Part shown: one piece after another, positions 57,178-64,000 of the stretch
Numbering within the stretch: the first letter of the stretch is position 1
Layout: each line of letters opens with the position of its first letter
DNA from: Vulcanimicrobiota bacterium
GTDB lineage: Bacteria; Vulcanimicrobiota; Xenobia; Xenobiales; JADMJV01
DNA length: 64,000 bases
Reading direction: 5' to 3'
NCBI GenBank assembly: GCA_019637395.1
Contig: JAHBVR010000027.1
Span: 46,354-110,353, forward strand
Position numbers and translations under genes: made by a program
Notes under the pieces: generated by a model
What the model was told of the DNA's origin: nothing
Seen by the model: only the letters and a program-made list of their open reading frames with translations
Database searches by the model: none

Positions 57178-58048
57178 CCCGGCCCTTCAGGCGACCCAAC
57201 AGCTTGACCACGGCCAGAGCCACAAACCCGGCCACCAACCCGGTTACGCCCTCGGCCAGCAAACCCAGCCAGGCGTTCAGCTCCTCCACCAAGTGATGCA
57301 AAGGGGCCACGCCGTGGACCAGAATACCGCCGCCCACGCAGAAGATGGCCACCGTTCCCAGCCAGGAGATCAAAGCCAGCATGCGCGGGGCGGTGGCTAG
57401 AATGACCTTGCCCAGAGTTCGTAGCCCGGCTTGCCTGCGCTTCTGCAGCGCTAGCCCGATATCGTCGAGCTTCACAATCAGGCCCACCAGGCCATAGACG
57501 CCCACCGTCATCAACAGGCTGATGACCAGCAGCACTAAGAGTACTCGGGCGAAATCCAGGTGAGCCACCAATCCCAGCGTCAAAGCGATGATCTCGGCCG
57601 ATAAAATCAGATCGGTGCGCACGGCCCCGGCGATCTTTTCTTTTTCCCAGGGACTTCCAGCCACTTTGTCTTCGGCCCTCAAAGCTTCCGCCGGCTGGTG
57701 TTCGGCCTGAGGGCCGAAGCGGTGCAGCAGCTTTTCGGCTCCCTCATAACAAAGGAAGAGACCTCCTCCCATCAACAGCGGCTGAATCAACCAGGGAGCC
57801 AGTGCCCGTAGCACCAGCGCCAGCGGAATCAACATGGCCTTGTTTCTGGCCGATCCTTTGGCCACGGCCCAGATCACCGGCAACTCGCGATCCGGACTCA
57901 GCCCTACCGCCTGCTCGGCGTTCAGGGCCAGATCATCGCCCAAGACTCCGGCCGTCTTCTTGGCGGAAAGTTTGGTCATAATCCAAACATCGTCCAGAAT
58001 GGCCGTCATATCGTCCAGCAAAGTCAACAGCGAACCAACAGGCATCAT
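57167..58048 (-). CDS. DUF808 (YedI-like) inner-membrane protein
   Basis: 293 residues. The start LLTLLDDMTAILDDVWIMTKLSAKKTAGVLGDDLALNA is the DUF808 signature, followed by six or so membrane helices and HLVEELNAWLGLLAEGVTGLVAG at the end. The family has no known reaction. AAGGGG lies before ATG 58048. Confidence 0.9.
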   Translation of the reverse strand: MMPVGSLLTLLDDMTAILDDVWIMTKLSAKKTAGVLGDDLALNAEQAVGLSPDRELPVIWAVAKGSARNKAMLIPLALVLRALAPWLIQPLLMGGGLFLCYEGAEKLLHRFGPQAEHQPAEALRAEDKVAGSPWEKEKIAGAVRTDLILSAEIIALTLGLVAHLDFARVLLVLLVISLLMTVGVYGLVGLIVKLDDIGLALQKRRQAGLRTLGKVILATAPRMLALISWLGTVAIFCVGGGILVHGVAPLHHLVEELNAWLGLLAEGVTGLVAGFVALAVVKLLGRLKGRATP

Positions 58049-58108
58049 TACCCCTTCTAAACCCCGACCGTCCTGCCTCTATGAGTTAGAGCTCACGAAG
58101 CGGGGGGC

Positions 58109-58141
58109 AAGGGCCGCCCCGCGCGAGGCGGCCCTTTTTTA
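58109..58141 (+). terminator. rightward intrinsic terminator without an obvious gene
   Basis: AAGGGCCGCC, loop CCGCGCGA, GGCGGCCCTT, six T in all. The T run is on the plus strand, but both flanking genes are on the minus strand. It may end a short unannotated rightward RNA from 58049-58108 or act as a barrier against antisense transcription into the lipoprotein gene. Confidence 0.75.
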
Positions 58142-59575
58142 TTAGAAACTCGGGAAGGGATTGGTAGTCAAGAAGGGTGTCGTCTGGATGTTGAAGGTAC
58201 CCGTTCCGCTGGTGTTAACGCGCGGATTGTTGCCGGCGTCAGCCGGACCGCTGGCGGTGCCGAAGAAGTTATTGCGCGCGTCCAGGCTGCCCGTGTCCGC
58301 GGCGGTGCCGGTGTAGACGGTCAGACTGGAGGAAGTATCGAAACTATTGCCCGAGGCCACCACCGTGTTGCCAGGATTCAAAAGACCGATCTGTTCGATG
58401 CTCTGGTTGCGGAAGCCGTTGCCGGTAATCTGGGTATTCTGGACGTTGTCGAGCGACAGACCGACATTGTTACCGCTGAAGGCATTGCCGCTGAGAATGC
58501 TGCCGGTGGCGGGATTGGCGGCCGAAGTACCCTGTAAGTAAACGCCGGTGGCAAAACCCTGGAACAGGTTGTTGCGTAGCGTCACATTACCATTAGTGGT
58601 TCCGATGGTATTGATCAGACCGCGGAAGTTTCCGGCAGCGCCGGTGCGGATGAAACGGTCATTGCTGGCGGTAAAGTTGGTAGCCCCAGCGCGCAGCAGA
58701 ATGCCGGCCGCCTCGTCGATACCGGCGTCCACTCCTTCGGAGATGGTGACTCCGGAAAGGGTCACGTTGGGAGCGTCCACATTCAGCCGGTTGAAAGTGG
58801 CTTCGGCCCCGCGCGTGCTCGGAGTGACGCCGGCCGAAATACTCGAATTGGGGCCGAGCAAGGTCAAGCCTGCCAGGTCGGGATCGTTGCTGATATTAAC
58901 CGTCTCGTTGAAAGTCCCGGCGGGAATCGTAATGGTAGAACCCTGGCCGTTGTCGGTGGCGGCCACCTGGTCGACGGCTTGTTGAATGGTGGTGAGGCCA
59001 CCCTGGCCTACCGTCAGGTTGAGGGCGGCAACACCCACCACGCTGACGTTGCGGGTGACCGTTTGGGAAGTTTGCCCGGTGCCGTCGCTCAGCGAGACAC
59101 TGACCGTATTGGGTCCAAAAGCCGCGGTTCCGGCGGAAGCCAGGGTGACCGCCCGTAAAAACTGCTGAACGGCCGCCAGGGTGGCATTGTTGTTGAGAGC
59201 TACACTCAGGGTGTTGGTTCCGCTGCCGGTCACGGTTCCAATATCGGGGGTGCCGGGAGAGGTCAGAATCAGGCCGCTGCCTCCCGTAATGGTCAGCGTG
59301 CCGTTCTGCAGCGTGGAAGTGTCAAGATCCGTCACCGTGGCTCCAGGGGCGAAGGGCACGCCGGCCGCCCCCCGGATGCTGGACAAAGTGCCGCTGTCCA
59401 GCGTAACCGCAGGTGCAAACGGATTTGGGTTTTGCGGCTGGCCCGGGCCCGGGTTATTGGGATTGATGATCGGATAATTATTACGGTCACCCGGGTTGAA
59501 ATCATTGTCGTCGTTTCCGCACCCGGCGATCAAAAGGGCGCTGACCAGACCTGCATAGATGAGCTTGGAATTCAT
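58142..59575 (-). CDS. lipoprotein with right-handed beta-helix
   Basis: 477 residues from ATG 59575 (GGAGG 6 bases upstream). Lipoprotein signal (LIYAGLVSALLIAGC), a P/N-rich linker, a region like Calx-beta/cadherin-type repeats (TVSVSLSDGTGQTSQTV), then a parallel beta-helix with turns such as NVTLRNNLFQGFATGVYLQG and TGSILSGNAFSGNNVGLSLD. The fold suits carbohydrate binding or lyase activity at the cell surface; no catalytic site is recognisable. Confidence 0.82.
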   Translation of the reverse strand: MNSKLIYAGLVSALLIAGCGNDDNDFNPGDRNNYPIINPNNPGPGQPQNPNPFAPAVTLDSGTLSSIRGAAGVPFAPGATVTDLDTSTLQNGTLTITGGSGLILTSPGTPDIGTVTGSGTNTLSVALNNNATLAAVQQFLRAVTLASAGTAAFGPNTVSVSLSDGTGQTSQTVTRNVSVVGVAALNLTVGQGGLTTIQQAVDQVAATDNGQGSTITIPAGTFNETVNISNDPDLAGLTLLGPNSSISAGVTPSTRGAEATFNRLNVDAPNVTLSGVTISEGVDAGIDEAAGILLRAGATNFTASNDRFIRTGAAGNFRGLINTIGTTNGNVTLRNNLFQGFATGVYLQGTSAANPATGSILSGNAFSGNNVGLSLDNVQNTQITGNGFRNQSIEQIGLLNPGNTVVASGNSFDTSSSLTVYTGTAADTGSLDARNNFFGTASGPADAGNNPRVNTSGTGTFNIQTTPFLTTNPFPSF

Positions 59576-59693
59576 TTGGGTCCTCCGAAAATTGGTATAG
59601 CCGGCTAAACCTAGCCTGAGGCAGCTACGAATGGGGATACTGCGCCGTCTGCTTTTTAAAACACAAAAGGGGGTAGACAAAGTGGGCGGTTCT

Positions 59694-59740
59694 GAGGTAT
59701 AGGCGACCGGCAATCGGTACTCCGAGATATAGGCGACGGG
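59694..59740. repeat. direct repeats before a ferritin-like stress gene
   Basis: GAGGTATAGGCGACCGG (59694-59710) and GAGATATAGGCGACGGG (59724-59740), period 30 bp, about three helical turns. They lie 51-97 bp before the next start codon and could be operator sites for an activator or tandem promoters. Confidence 0.6.
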
Positions 59741-59790
59741 AAACCATTTCGTTTAGTCTGCAAGGTGACTATCTGGCGCGAGGTAAAACG

Positions 59791-60291
59791 ATGGCTAAAA
59801 TTGAGACATTTAAACAACTGCTGGTTCACGAGCTGGCGGCTCTAATGAGTGTCGAGGAACAGTTGCTCGAGGTCTTACCCAAACTGGCCAAGGTGGCCAG
59901 CAGCGCCAAATTGCAAAAAGCTCTGCTCGACCACCTTGAGGAGACTCAGAAGCAACTGCAGCGGCTGGAAAAGGCGGCCGAGGTCCTGGAGATGAAAAAA
60001 TCGGATCGCAAGCTTTGTAAAGCGATGAAGGGCCTGCTGGCGGAGGGCCAGGAGACGGTCGAAAGCATCCCCCCCGGCCCCCTGCGCGACGCAGCCATCA
60101 TCGCCGCCTGCCAGCGTGTGGAGCACTATGAGATGGCCGCATACGGGACAGCTCGAGCCTTCGCCGAGCAACTCGAGGAAACGGATGTTTCGCGGCTGAT
60201 CAGCGAAACTTTCAAAGAGGAATTGGCCGCCGATCAGCTACTCACCCGCCTGGCCGAAGCGGAAGTCAACTCTCAGGCTCAGAACGTCTAG
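59791..60291 (+). CDS. YciE/YciF-type ferritin-like protein (DUF892)
   Basis: 166 residues, all helical. LLVHELAALMSVEEQLLEVLPKLAKVA, HLEETQKQLQRLEKAAEVL, and RVEHYEMAAYGTARAFAEQL with the E-x-x-H iron ligands are the DUF892 signature. Such proteins are stress-induced and may bind a di-iron centre. GAGG precedes ATG 59791. A paralog lies at 61.5 kb. Overlaps the convergent DUF389-like gene by 26 bp. Confidence 0.92.
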   Translation: MAKIETFKQLLVHELAALMSVEEQLLEVLPKLAKVASSAKLQKALLDHLEETQKQLQRLEKAAEVLEMKKSDRKLCKAMKGLLAEGQETVESIPPGPLRDAAIIAACQRVEHYEMAAYGTARAFAEQLEETDVSRLISETFKEELAADQLLTRLAEAEVNSQAQNV

Positions 60292-61174
60292 GTAAGCAAC
60301 CTGCGTCTGCCCACCAGTAGGTCAGCATGGCTGTGGCCAGCAAAGTCCCGGCATTCAAAAAGACGCTGGCAAATTTAGCCACGGCCTGGGAAAGAGGGAG
60401 AGCGCCGGTGGCTCCCGCGAGGGCGGCCCAGGCCGGCAGCAATGCCAGTTGGGAAGCCGCCGCCAGACCGATCAGTTCGCGCTTGCCCGCGTCGTCGATT
60501 TCTCCCAAGGCGGCGGCCACACCGACCACCCCCGAAAGCGCCATACATGTGCTCCAACTTGCGGTTTCTTGATGGCGCACGAACGGCTGTAAGCACCAAC
60601 CATAGCCGGCTGAACACACAGCGATCAGGAGCAGGGCGGTCAGCCAGGCGTGCAAACCGTGGCGACACAGTGGCCAGTCGCGACACAACAAGCCCAGGGC
60701 CACGGCCATCAGACAGGGCAGAAGCGGCAGAAAGAGCAGCCCCCCCAGGATATTCAGCAAGTGGTCCTCGGCCAGCCCGTGAGCCAGCAGGAGGGCAGCG
60801 CATACGATTCTTCCGACGAAGCTGGGGGTCACATGACTGAACTGCCAGAGCTCACAGCGCAGGTCCTGGAGCGGAATTCCGAAGGGCCTGGTCAATTCGC
60901 GCAAGGAAGAGCTGGAGTGAATGCTCAGGGGCTGACGTACCGTAATGGTGCAGCCCGCCTGCTGCCCCCAGCGAGAGTGCTGCAACGCGTCGAGGTAACG
61001 TTTAGCAACGGGCGTTGCGGCCCGCGCGCTGATTACATCCTGCGACTCTTCGAAACCATCTTTGGAGCAGGCCGTCTCCAGGCTCTGGCTGACTTCGGAA
61101 ATTCCACAATCAAAGGCAATCTGGGCGATCTCCGAACCCTCCCCCCGAGGCACGGAAACCTTCACCAGACGCAT
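60266..61174 (-). CDS. DUF389-like membrane protein
   Basis: 302 residues from ATG 61174. The N-terminal 110 residues are soluble (RLVKVSVPRGEGSEIAQIAFDCGISEVSQ) and resemble the cytoplasmic part of DUF389 proteins; the rest has about seven membrane helices with GVVGVAAALGEIDDAGKRELIGLA, close to the DUF389 core. Function unknown. It starts one base after the stop of the 45-residue gene before it (TGA-G-ATG), so the two are coupled. Confidence 0.65.
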   Translation of the reverse strand: MRLVKVSVPRGEGSEIAQIAFDCGISEVSQSLETACSKDGFEESQDVISARAATPVAKRYLDALQHSRWGQQAGCTITVRQPLSIHSSSSLRELTRPFGIPLQDLRCELWQFSHVTPSFVGRIVCAALLLAHGLAEDHLLNILGGLLFLPLLPCLMAVALGLLCRDWPLCRHGLHAWLTALLLIAVCSAGYGWCLQPFVRHQETASWSTCMALSGVVGVAAALGEIDDAGKRELIGLAAASQLALLPAWAALAGATGALPLSQAVAKFASVFLNAGTLLATAMLTYWWADAGCLPRRSEPES

Positions 61175-61175
61175 C

Positions 61176-61313
61176 TCAGGACTTTTCGCGCCCCTGGTTA
61201 GGGGGCTGGCTGTCGTCACCGGGCTGAGGATACTCCGGCTGAGCCAACAGGTCTTCGACGCTTTCATCTACCGGCAGAGCCGGACCCGGGGTGATTTCGG
61301 AATCGTCTTTCAT
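61176..61313 (-). CDS. 45-residue acidic hydrophilic protein
   Basis: From ATG 61313, with a strong ribosome site (GGAGG 7 bases upstream). Sequence is D/E/P/Q-rich (KDDSEITPGPALPVDESVED), with no cysteine or hydrophobic core, so probably disordered. Coupled to the DUF389-like gene. Too short for a family call, but the ribosome site and coupling make it convincing. Confidence 0.6.
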   Translation of the reverse strand: MKDDSEITPGPALPVDESVEDLLAQPEYPQPGDDSQPPNQGREKS

Positions 61314-61503
61314 GGGCACACCTCCGTGGGTTATAAGGAAAAGAATACACGCACCGGGCAACTTCAAGTATCCCCTGACGTCGTGCCGGAAAGTATTCCG
61401 ATCCTGACCCCTGTCCACCCGAGGGTATACGGGCCGAGTGGGCGCGGCGCTACACTCGAGGGGTCGCGCCACGCGAAATATTCCGAGAACGAGGATGTGG
61501 ATA

Positions 61504-62007
61504 ATGTCGAAGATCAAAACCATCGATCAACTTTTTGTGCATGAAATTGCCGACTTGATGAGCGCCGAGGAACAGTTGATTGAAGCCTTGCCCAAAATGG
61601 CCGAAGCGGCCACGGCCAAAGAACTGAAGAAGGCCATCGAGATGCACTTGAAAGAAACCGAGAAACAATTGCAACGGCTCGAGAAAATCGCGGAAGAGAT
61701 CGAGCTGAAAGCCAGCGATAAGAAGGTCTGTAAAGCCATGAAGGGGCTGGTCGCCGAAGGCCAGGAAGCCATCAAGGAAATTCCCGCCGGACCCGTGCGC
61801 GACGTGGCCATCATTGGCGCGGCCCAACGCGTCGAGCACTACGAGATCGCCGGCTACGGCACGGCCCGCGCTCTGGCCGAGGGCTTGAAGCTGAAAAAAG
61901 CCATGGAACTGCTGGATGAAACCCTACAAGAAGAAGGGGAAACCGATAAGAAGTTGACCAAAATCGCCGAGAGCGTGGTCAACCCCGAAGCTCTGGCCAC
62001 AGCCTGA
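61504..62007 (+). CDS. YciE/YciF-type ferritin-like protein (DUF892), paralog
   Basis: 167 residues from ATG 61504. Close paralog of the 59.8-kb protein: LFVHEIADLMSAEEQLIEALPKMAEAA, HLKETEKQLQRLEKIAEEI, RVEHYEIAGYGTARALAEGL. The copies are separated by the DUF389-like pair, so this looks like a local duplication. A GAGGGTATACGG stretch about 80 bp upstream loosely recalls the repeats before the first copy. Confidence 0.92.
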   Translation: MSKIKTIDQLFVHEIADLMSAEEQLIEALPKMAEAATAKELKKAIEMHLKETEKQLQRLEKIAEEIELKASDKKVCKAMKGLVAEGQEAIKEIPAGPVRDVAIIGAAQRVEHYEIAGYGTARALAEGLKLKKAMELLDETLQEEGETDKKLTKIAESVVNPEALATA

Positions 62008-62018
62008 GCATCCCGACT

Positions 62019-62044
62019 CCGCCCCGGTCTTACCGGGGCGGGTT
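62019..62044 (+). terminator. hairpin between ferritin-like and FAD-Rieske genes
   Basis: CCGCCCCGGT-CTT-ACCGGGGCGG, a perfect 10-bp stem (62019-62041), followed only by GTTTGG. The short T run makes it a weak terminator or attenuator. Confidence 0.5.
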
Positions 62045-62066
62045 TGGCGCAAGCCCTGGAGGTCAT

Positions 62067-63599
62067 ATGAGTGATTTCGCTACTCAATCTTGCTGGTACG
62101 AGCCCAAGCAGTCCTTGCTGTCGCTGGAGCAGGCGGCTCTGGACCAGAATTTGGAAACCGGGGTAGTCGTGATCGGTGCCGGCATCTCTGGACTTTCCGT
62201 GGCTTATCAACTGAGTCTGCAGGGCAGGTCCGTGGTGGTGTTGGAGGACGGTAGCATCGGTGGCGGGATGTCCGGGCGGACTTCGGCCCATCTCTCTTTC
62301 GCCCTCGATGATGGCTACTCCAAAATCGAGTCCTGCCATGGCCGTGAGGGCGCCAAACGAGCGGCCGAAAGTCACATAGCGGCGGTGGCCGCTATCGAAA
62401 CGGCCATCCAACGAGAGGCTATCGAATGTCAATTTCTGCGCGTGGATGGGTATCTTTTCAACCCTCCCGGTTTGCCTGACCAGAGAAATCTCGAGGACGA
62501 ACTGGAAGCGGCCCGGCGCGCCGGCGTGGAGGTAAACTGGGTGGAACGAGCCCCGATCGCCCATTTTGACACCGGTCGCTGCCTGCACTTCCCCAACCAG
62601 GGACAGTTTCATCCTTTGCTCTACCTGGCCGGGCTCACCCGCGCCATGCAGGACCGCGGAGTACGCCTCTTCACCCGGACGCGGGTCAGCGAAATCGAGG
62701 GCGGCGCCCATCCCCGGGTGCGCACCGCCAGTGGTTTGACGGTGCAGGCCCAACAGGTGGTGGTGGCGACCAATACGCCCGTGAACGACCGGTTTTTTGT
62801 GCATACCAAACAATCGGCCCACATGACCTACATGGTGGGCCTGAAGGTGCCGGCCGGCCAACTGCGCCCCGCCCTTTTTTGGGACACCCTCGATTCTTAC
62901 CACTACGTGCGTCTGGTGATGGGGGCTACTCCTGAAGGCGATGACCTGCTGATTGTGGGCGGTCAGGACCATAAGGTTGGCCAGGGCGAGGACTATAGCC
63001 GGCGCTTCGAGCTGCTCGAAGTCTGGGCGCGCGAACGCTGGCCCATGTGCGGCTCAGTTGCTTATCGCTGGTCAGGCGAAGTCTTTGAACCGGTGGATTT
63101 CCAAGCTTTTATCGGAGCCAATCCCGGCTCGGAGGAAAACGTCTTTGTGGTAACCGGTGACTCCGGGCACGGCCTGACCCACGGAACAATAGCGGGGTTG
63201 CTGCTGCCCGAACTGATGGCGGGCCGAGACCACCCTTGGAAAACTCTTTACGATCCCAGCCGAATTACGCCCTGGGCGGCTAAGGATTTCCTCGCGGAGA
63301 ATCTCAACACGGCTGCACAATACGCCGATTGGTTCCGTGGTGGCGATATCGATTCGCTGGACCAGTTGGAGAAAGGTTGCGGGGCCGTGCTACGCCAGGG
63401 AATGAAAAAACTGGCCTGCTACCGCGACGAGGAAGGCAATTTATTCCAATATTCAGCGGTCTGCCCGCATCTGCAGGGGGTCGTGCGCTGGAACCGTCTG
63501 GAAAAAACCTGGGACTGTCCCTGTCACGGCTCCCGCTTTGACCGTCACGGTCAGGTCCTGGTGGGTCCGGCCAATCAGGATCTCTCTAAAATTACCTGA
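62067..63599 (+). CDS. FAD-dependent oxidoreductase fused to a Rieske 2Fe-2S domain
   Basis: 510 residues. ATG 62067 has GGAGG close upstream. The FAD motif VVVIGAGISGLSVAYQLSLQGRSVVVLE and a DAO-type core (GRTSAHLSFALDDGYSK, GHGLTHGTIAGLLLPEL) fill residues 30-420. The C-terminal domain has CPHLQGVVRWN and CPCHGSRFDRHGQVL, the two C-x-H / C-xx-H pairs of a Rieske cluster. Proteins of this layout are oxidoreductases of unknown substrate, often near stress genes. Confidence 0.92.
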   Translation: MSDFATQSCWYEPKQSLLSLEQAALDQNLETGVVVIGAGISGLSVAYQLSLQGRSVVVLEDGSIGGGMSGRTSAHLSFALDDGYSKIESCHGREGAKRAAESHIAAVAAIETAIQREAIECQFLRVDGYLFNPPGLPDQRNLEDELEAARRAGVEVNWVERAPIAHFDTGRCLHFPNQGQFHPLLYLAGLTRAMQDRGVRLFTRTRVSEIEGGAHPRVRTASGLTVQAQQVVVATNTPVNDRFFVHTKQSAHMTYMVGLKVPAGQLRPALFWDTLDSYHYVRLVMGATPEGDDLLIVGGQDHKVGQGEDYSRRFELLEVWARERWPMCGSVAYRWSGEVFEPVDFQAFIGANPGSEENVFVVTGDSGHGLTHGTIAGLLLPELMAGRDHPWKTLYDPSRITPWAAKDFLAENLNTAAQYADWFRGGDIDSLDQLEKGCGAVLRQGMKKLACYRDEEGNLFQYSAVCPHLQGVVRWNRLEKTWDCPCHGSRFDRHGQVLVGPANQDLSKIT

Positions 63600-63657
63600 C
63601 TCGGATCCTACCGCGTACGCAGGGACGCCTATGCTGGAGAAACAGAGGTGTGAAAAC

Positions 63658-63840
63658 ATGGATGATAAGAAATTGCAAGAGCGGGTACCCTCCCTCGAGC
63701 AGATGAACAAAACCAGCTCGAATCTGACGCAAGGGTTCGACGATAGAGAGTCCGAGATCACGGGAGACGAGCGCTCCTCCTTTGACAAGAAGGGGGCTGG
63801 CCGCGGCCGCGGAGTGGACGATCAAAAACCTGCCGAGTAG
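63658..63840 (+). CDS. 60-residue hydrophilic protein
   Basis: From ATG 63658 with AGAGG about 9 bases upstream. Composition is K, D, E, S, G rich (DDKKLQERVPSLEQMNKTS) without hydrophobic core, so likely disordered and possibly stress-related like its neighbours. Not recognised. Confidence 0.55.
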   Translation: MDDKKLQERVPSLEQMNKTSSNLTQGFDDRESEITGDERSSFDKKGAGRGRGVDDQKPAE

Positions 63841-64000
63841 CCCCTCAGTCGGAGAACAGCTTTTTTCAACTCCTCTCTCGTACCGATCCGCAGGGACTGG
63901 AGTACTACCGGCAATTCCATAGCTTAAGGTATACCCAGAAAGGGAGCCTGGGGGAGCCAGGGTCCGGTGGCGACCTGGGAATAGTATCCTAGAACACTAA
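63841..64000. other. right end, no gene seen
   Basis: 160 bp without a convincing ORF. A GGTATACC palindrome lies near 63928 and could be a regulator site for a gene beyond the window. Confidence 0.4.

Overview
The window comes from a high-GC, diderm bacterium. Support for two membranes includes an outer-membrane beta-barrel protein at 24.7 kb, lipoproteins, many signal peptides and a periplasmic adaptor with an ABC exporter. Gene content is that of a facultative, micro-aerobic heterotroph. I cannot fix the phylum from the sequence. Two habits stand out: frequent GTG/TTG starts, and leaderless genes in which a -10 hexamer ends about 6 bp before the start codon.

1-17.9 kb is a low-oxygen island. 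It holds a cbb3 oxidase operon (ccoNOQP plus a partial fixH), three universal stress proteins, a NarL-type response regulator, a zinc alcohol dehydrogenase, an FNR-like regulator, two CBS-domain proteins, a PLP enzyme, a flavin monooxygenase, a histidine kinase with a FixL-like PAS domain, and a macro-domain/beta-CASP nuclease/DUF1269 operon next to a radical SAM-SPASM gene. Nine FNR-type boxes (TGAT-N4-ATCA-like) lie between these genes. Nearly all have a -10 hexamer exactly placed for a box centred at -41.5. Several drive leaderless genes, three share their TGA with the stop codon of the gene before, and one appears to drive a small structured RNA at about 6704-6775. The kinase, response regulator and FNR protein together look like a FixL-FixJ-FixK style cascade.

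18-30 kb holds accessory and envelope genes: a proline-rich repeat protein, a secreted PD40/kelch protein, a PepSY / OmpR-type regulator / kinase / PepSY / outer-membrane barrel / MgtC-DUF4010 / acid phosphatase cluster, small overlapping ORFs, and an ankyrin protein. 30-43 kb holds a rifampin phosphotransferase (rph), an M28 peptidase, a SCO-type copper protein, a guanidino-group-modifying enzyme beside an HprK-like protein without a P-loop, an EEP-family protein, a paired small-transporter operon, a GerW-like protein and the ergothioneine genes egtB-egtD.

43-64 kb holds proteases (ATLF-like, subtilisin-like), a truncated and frameshifted Ig-like pseudogene, an ABC exporter with HlyD-type adaptor, an ArsR-SRPBCC operon with a clear operator, a truncated hemoglobin, DUF808 and DUF389 membrane proteins, a beta-helix lipoprotein, two YciE/YciF-type ferritin-like stress proteins, and a FAD oxidoreductase fused to a Rieske domain. 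I saw no tRNA, rRNA, insertion sequence, prophage or CRISPR array.
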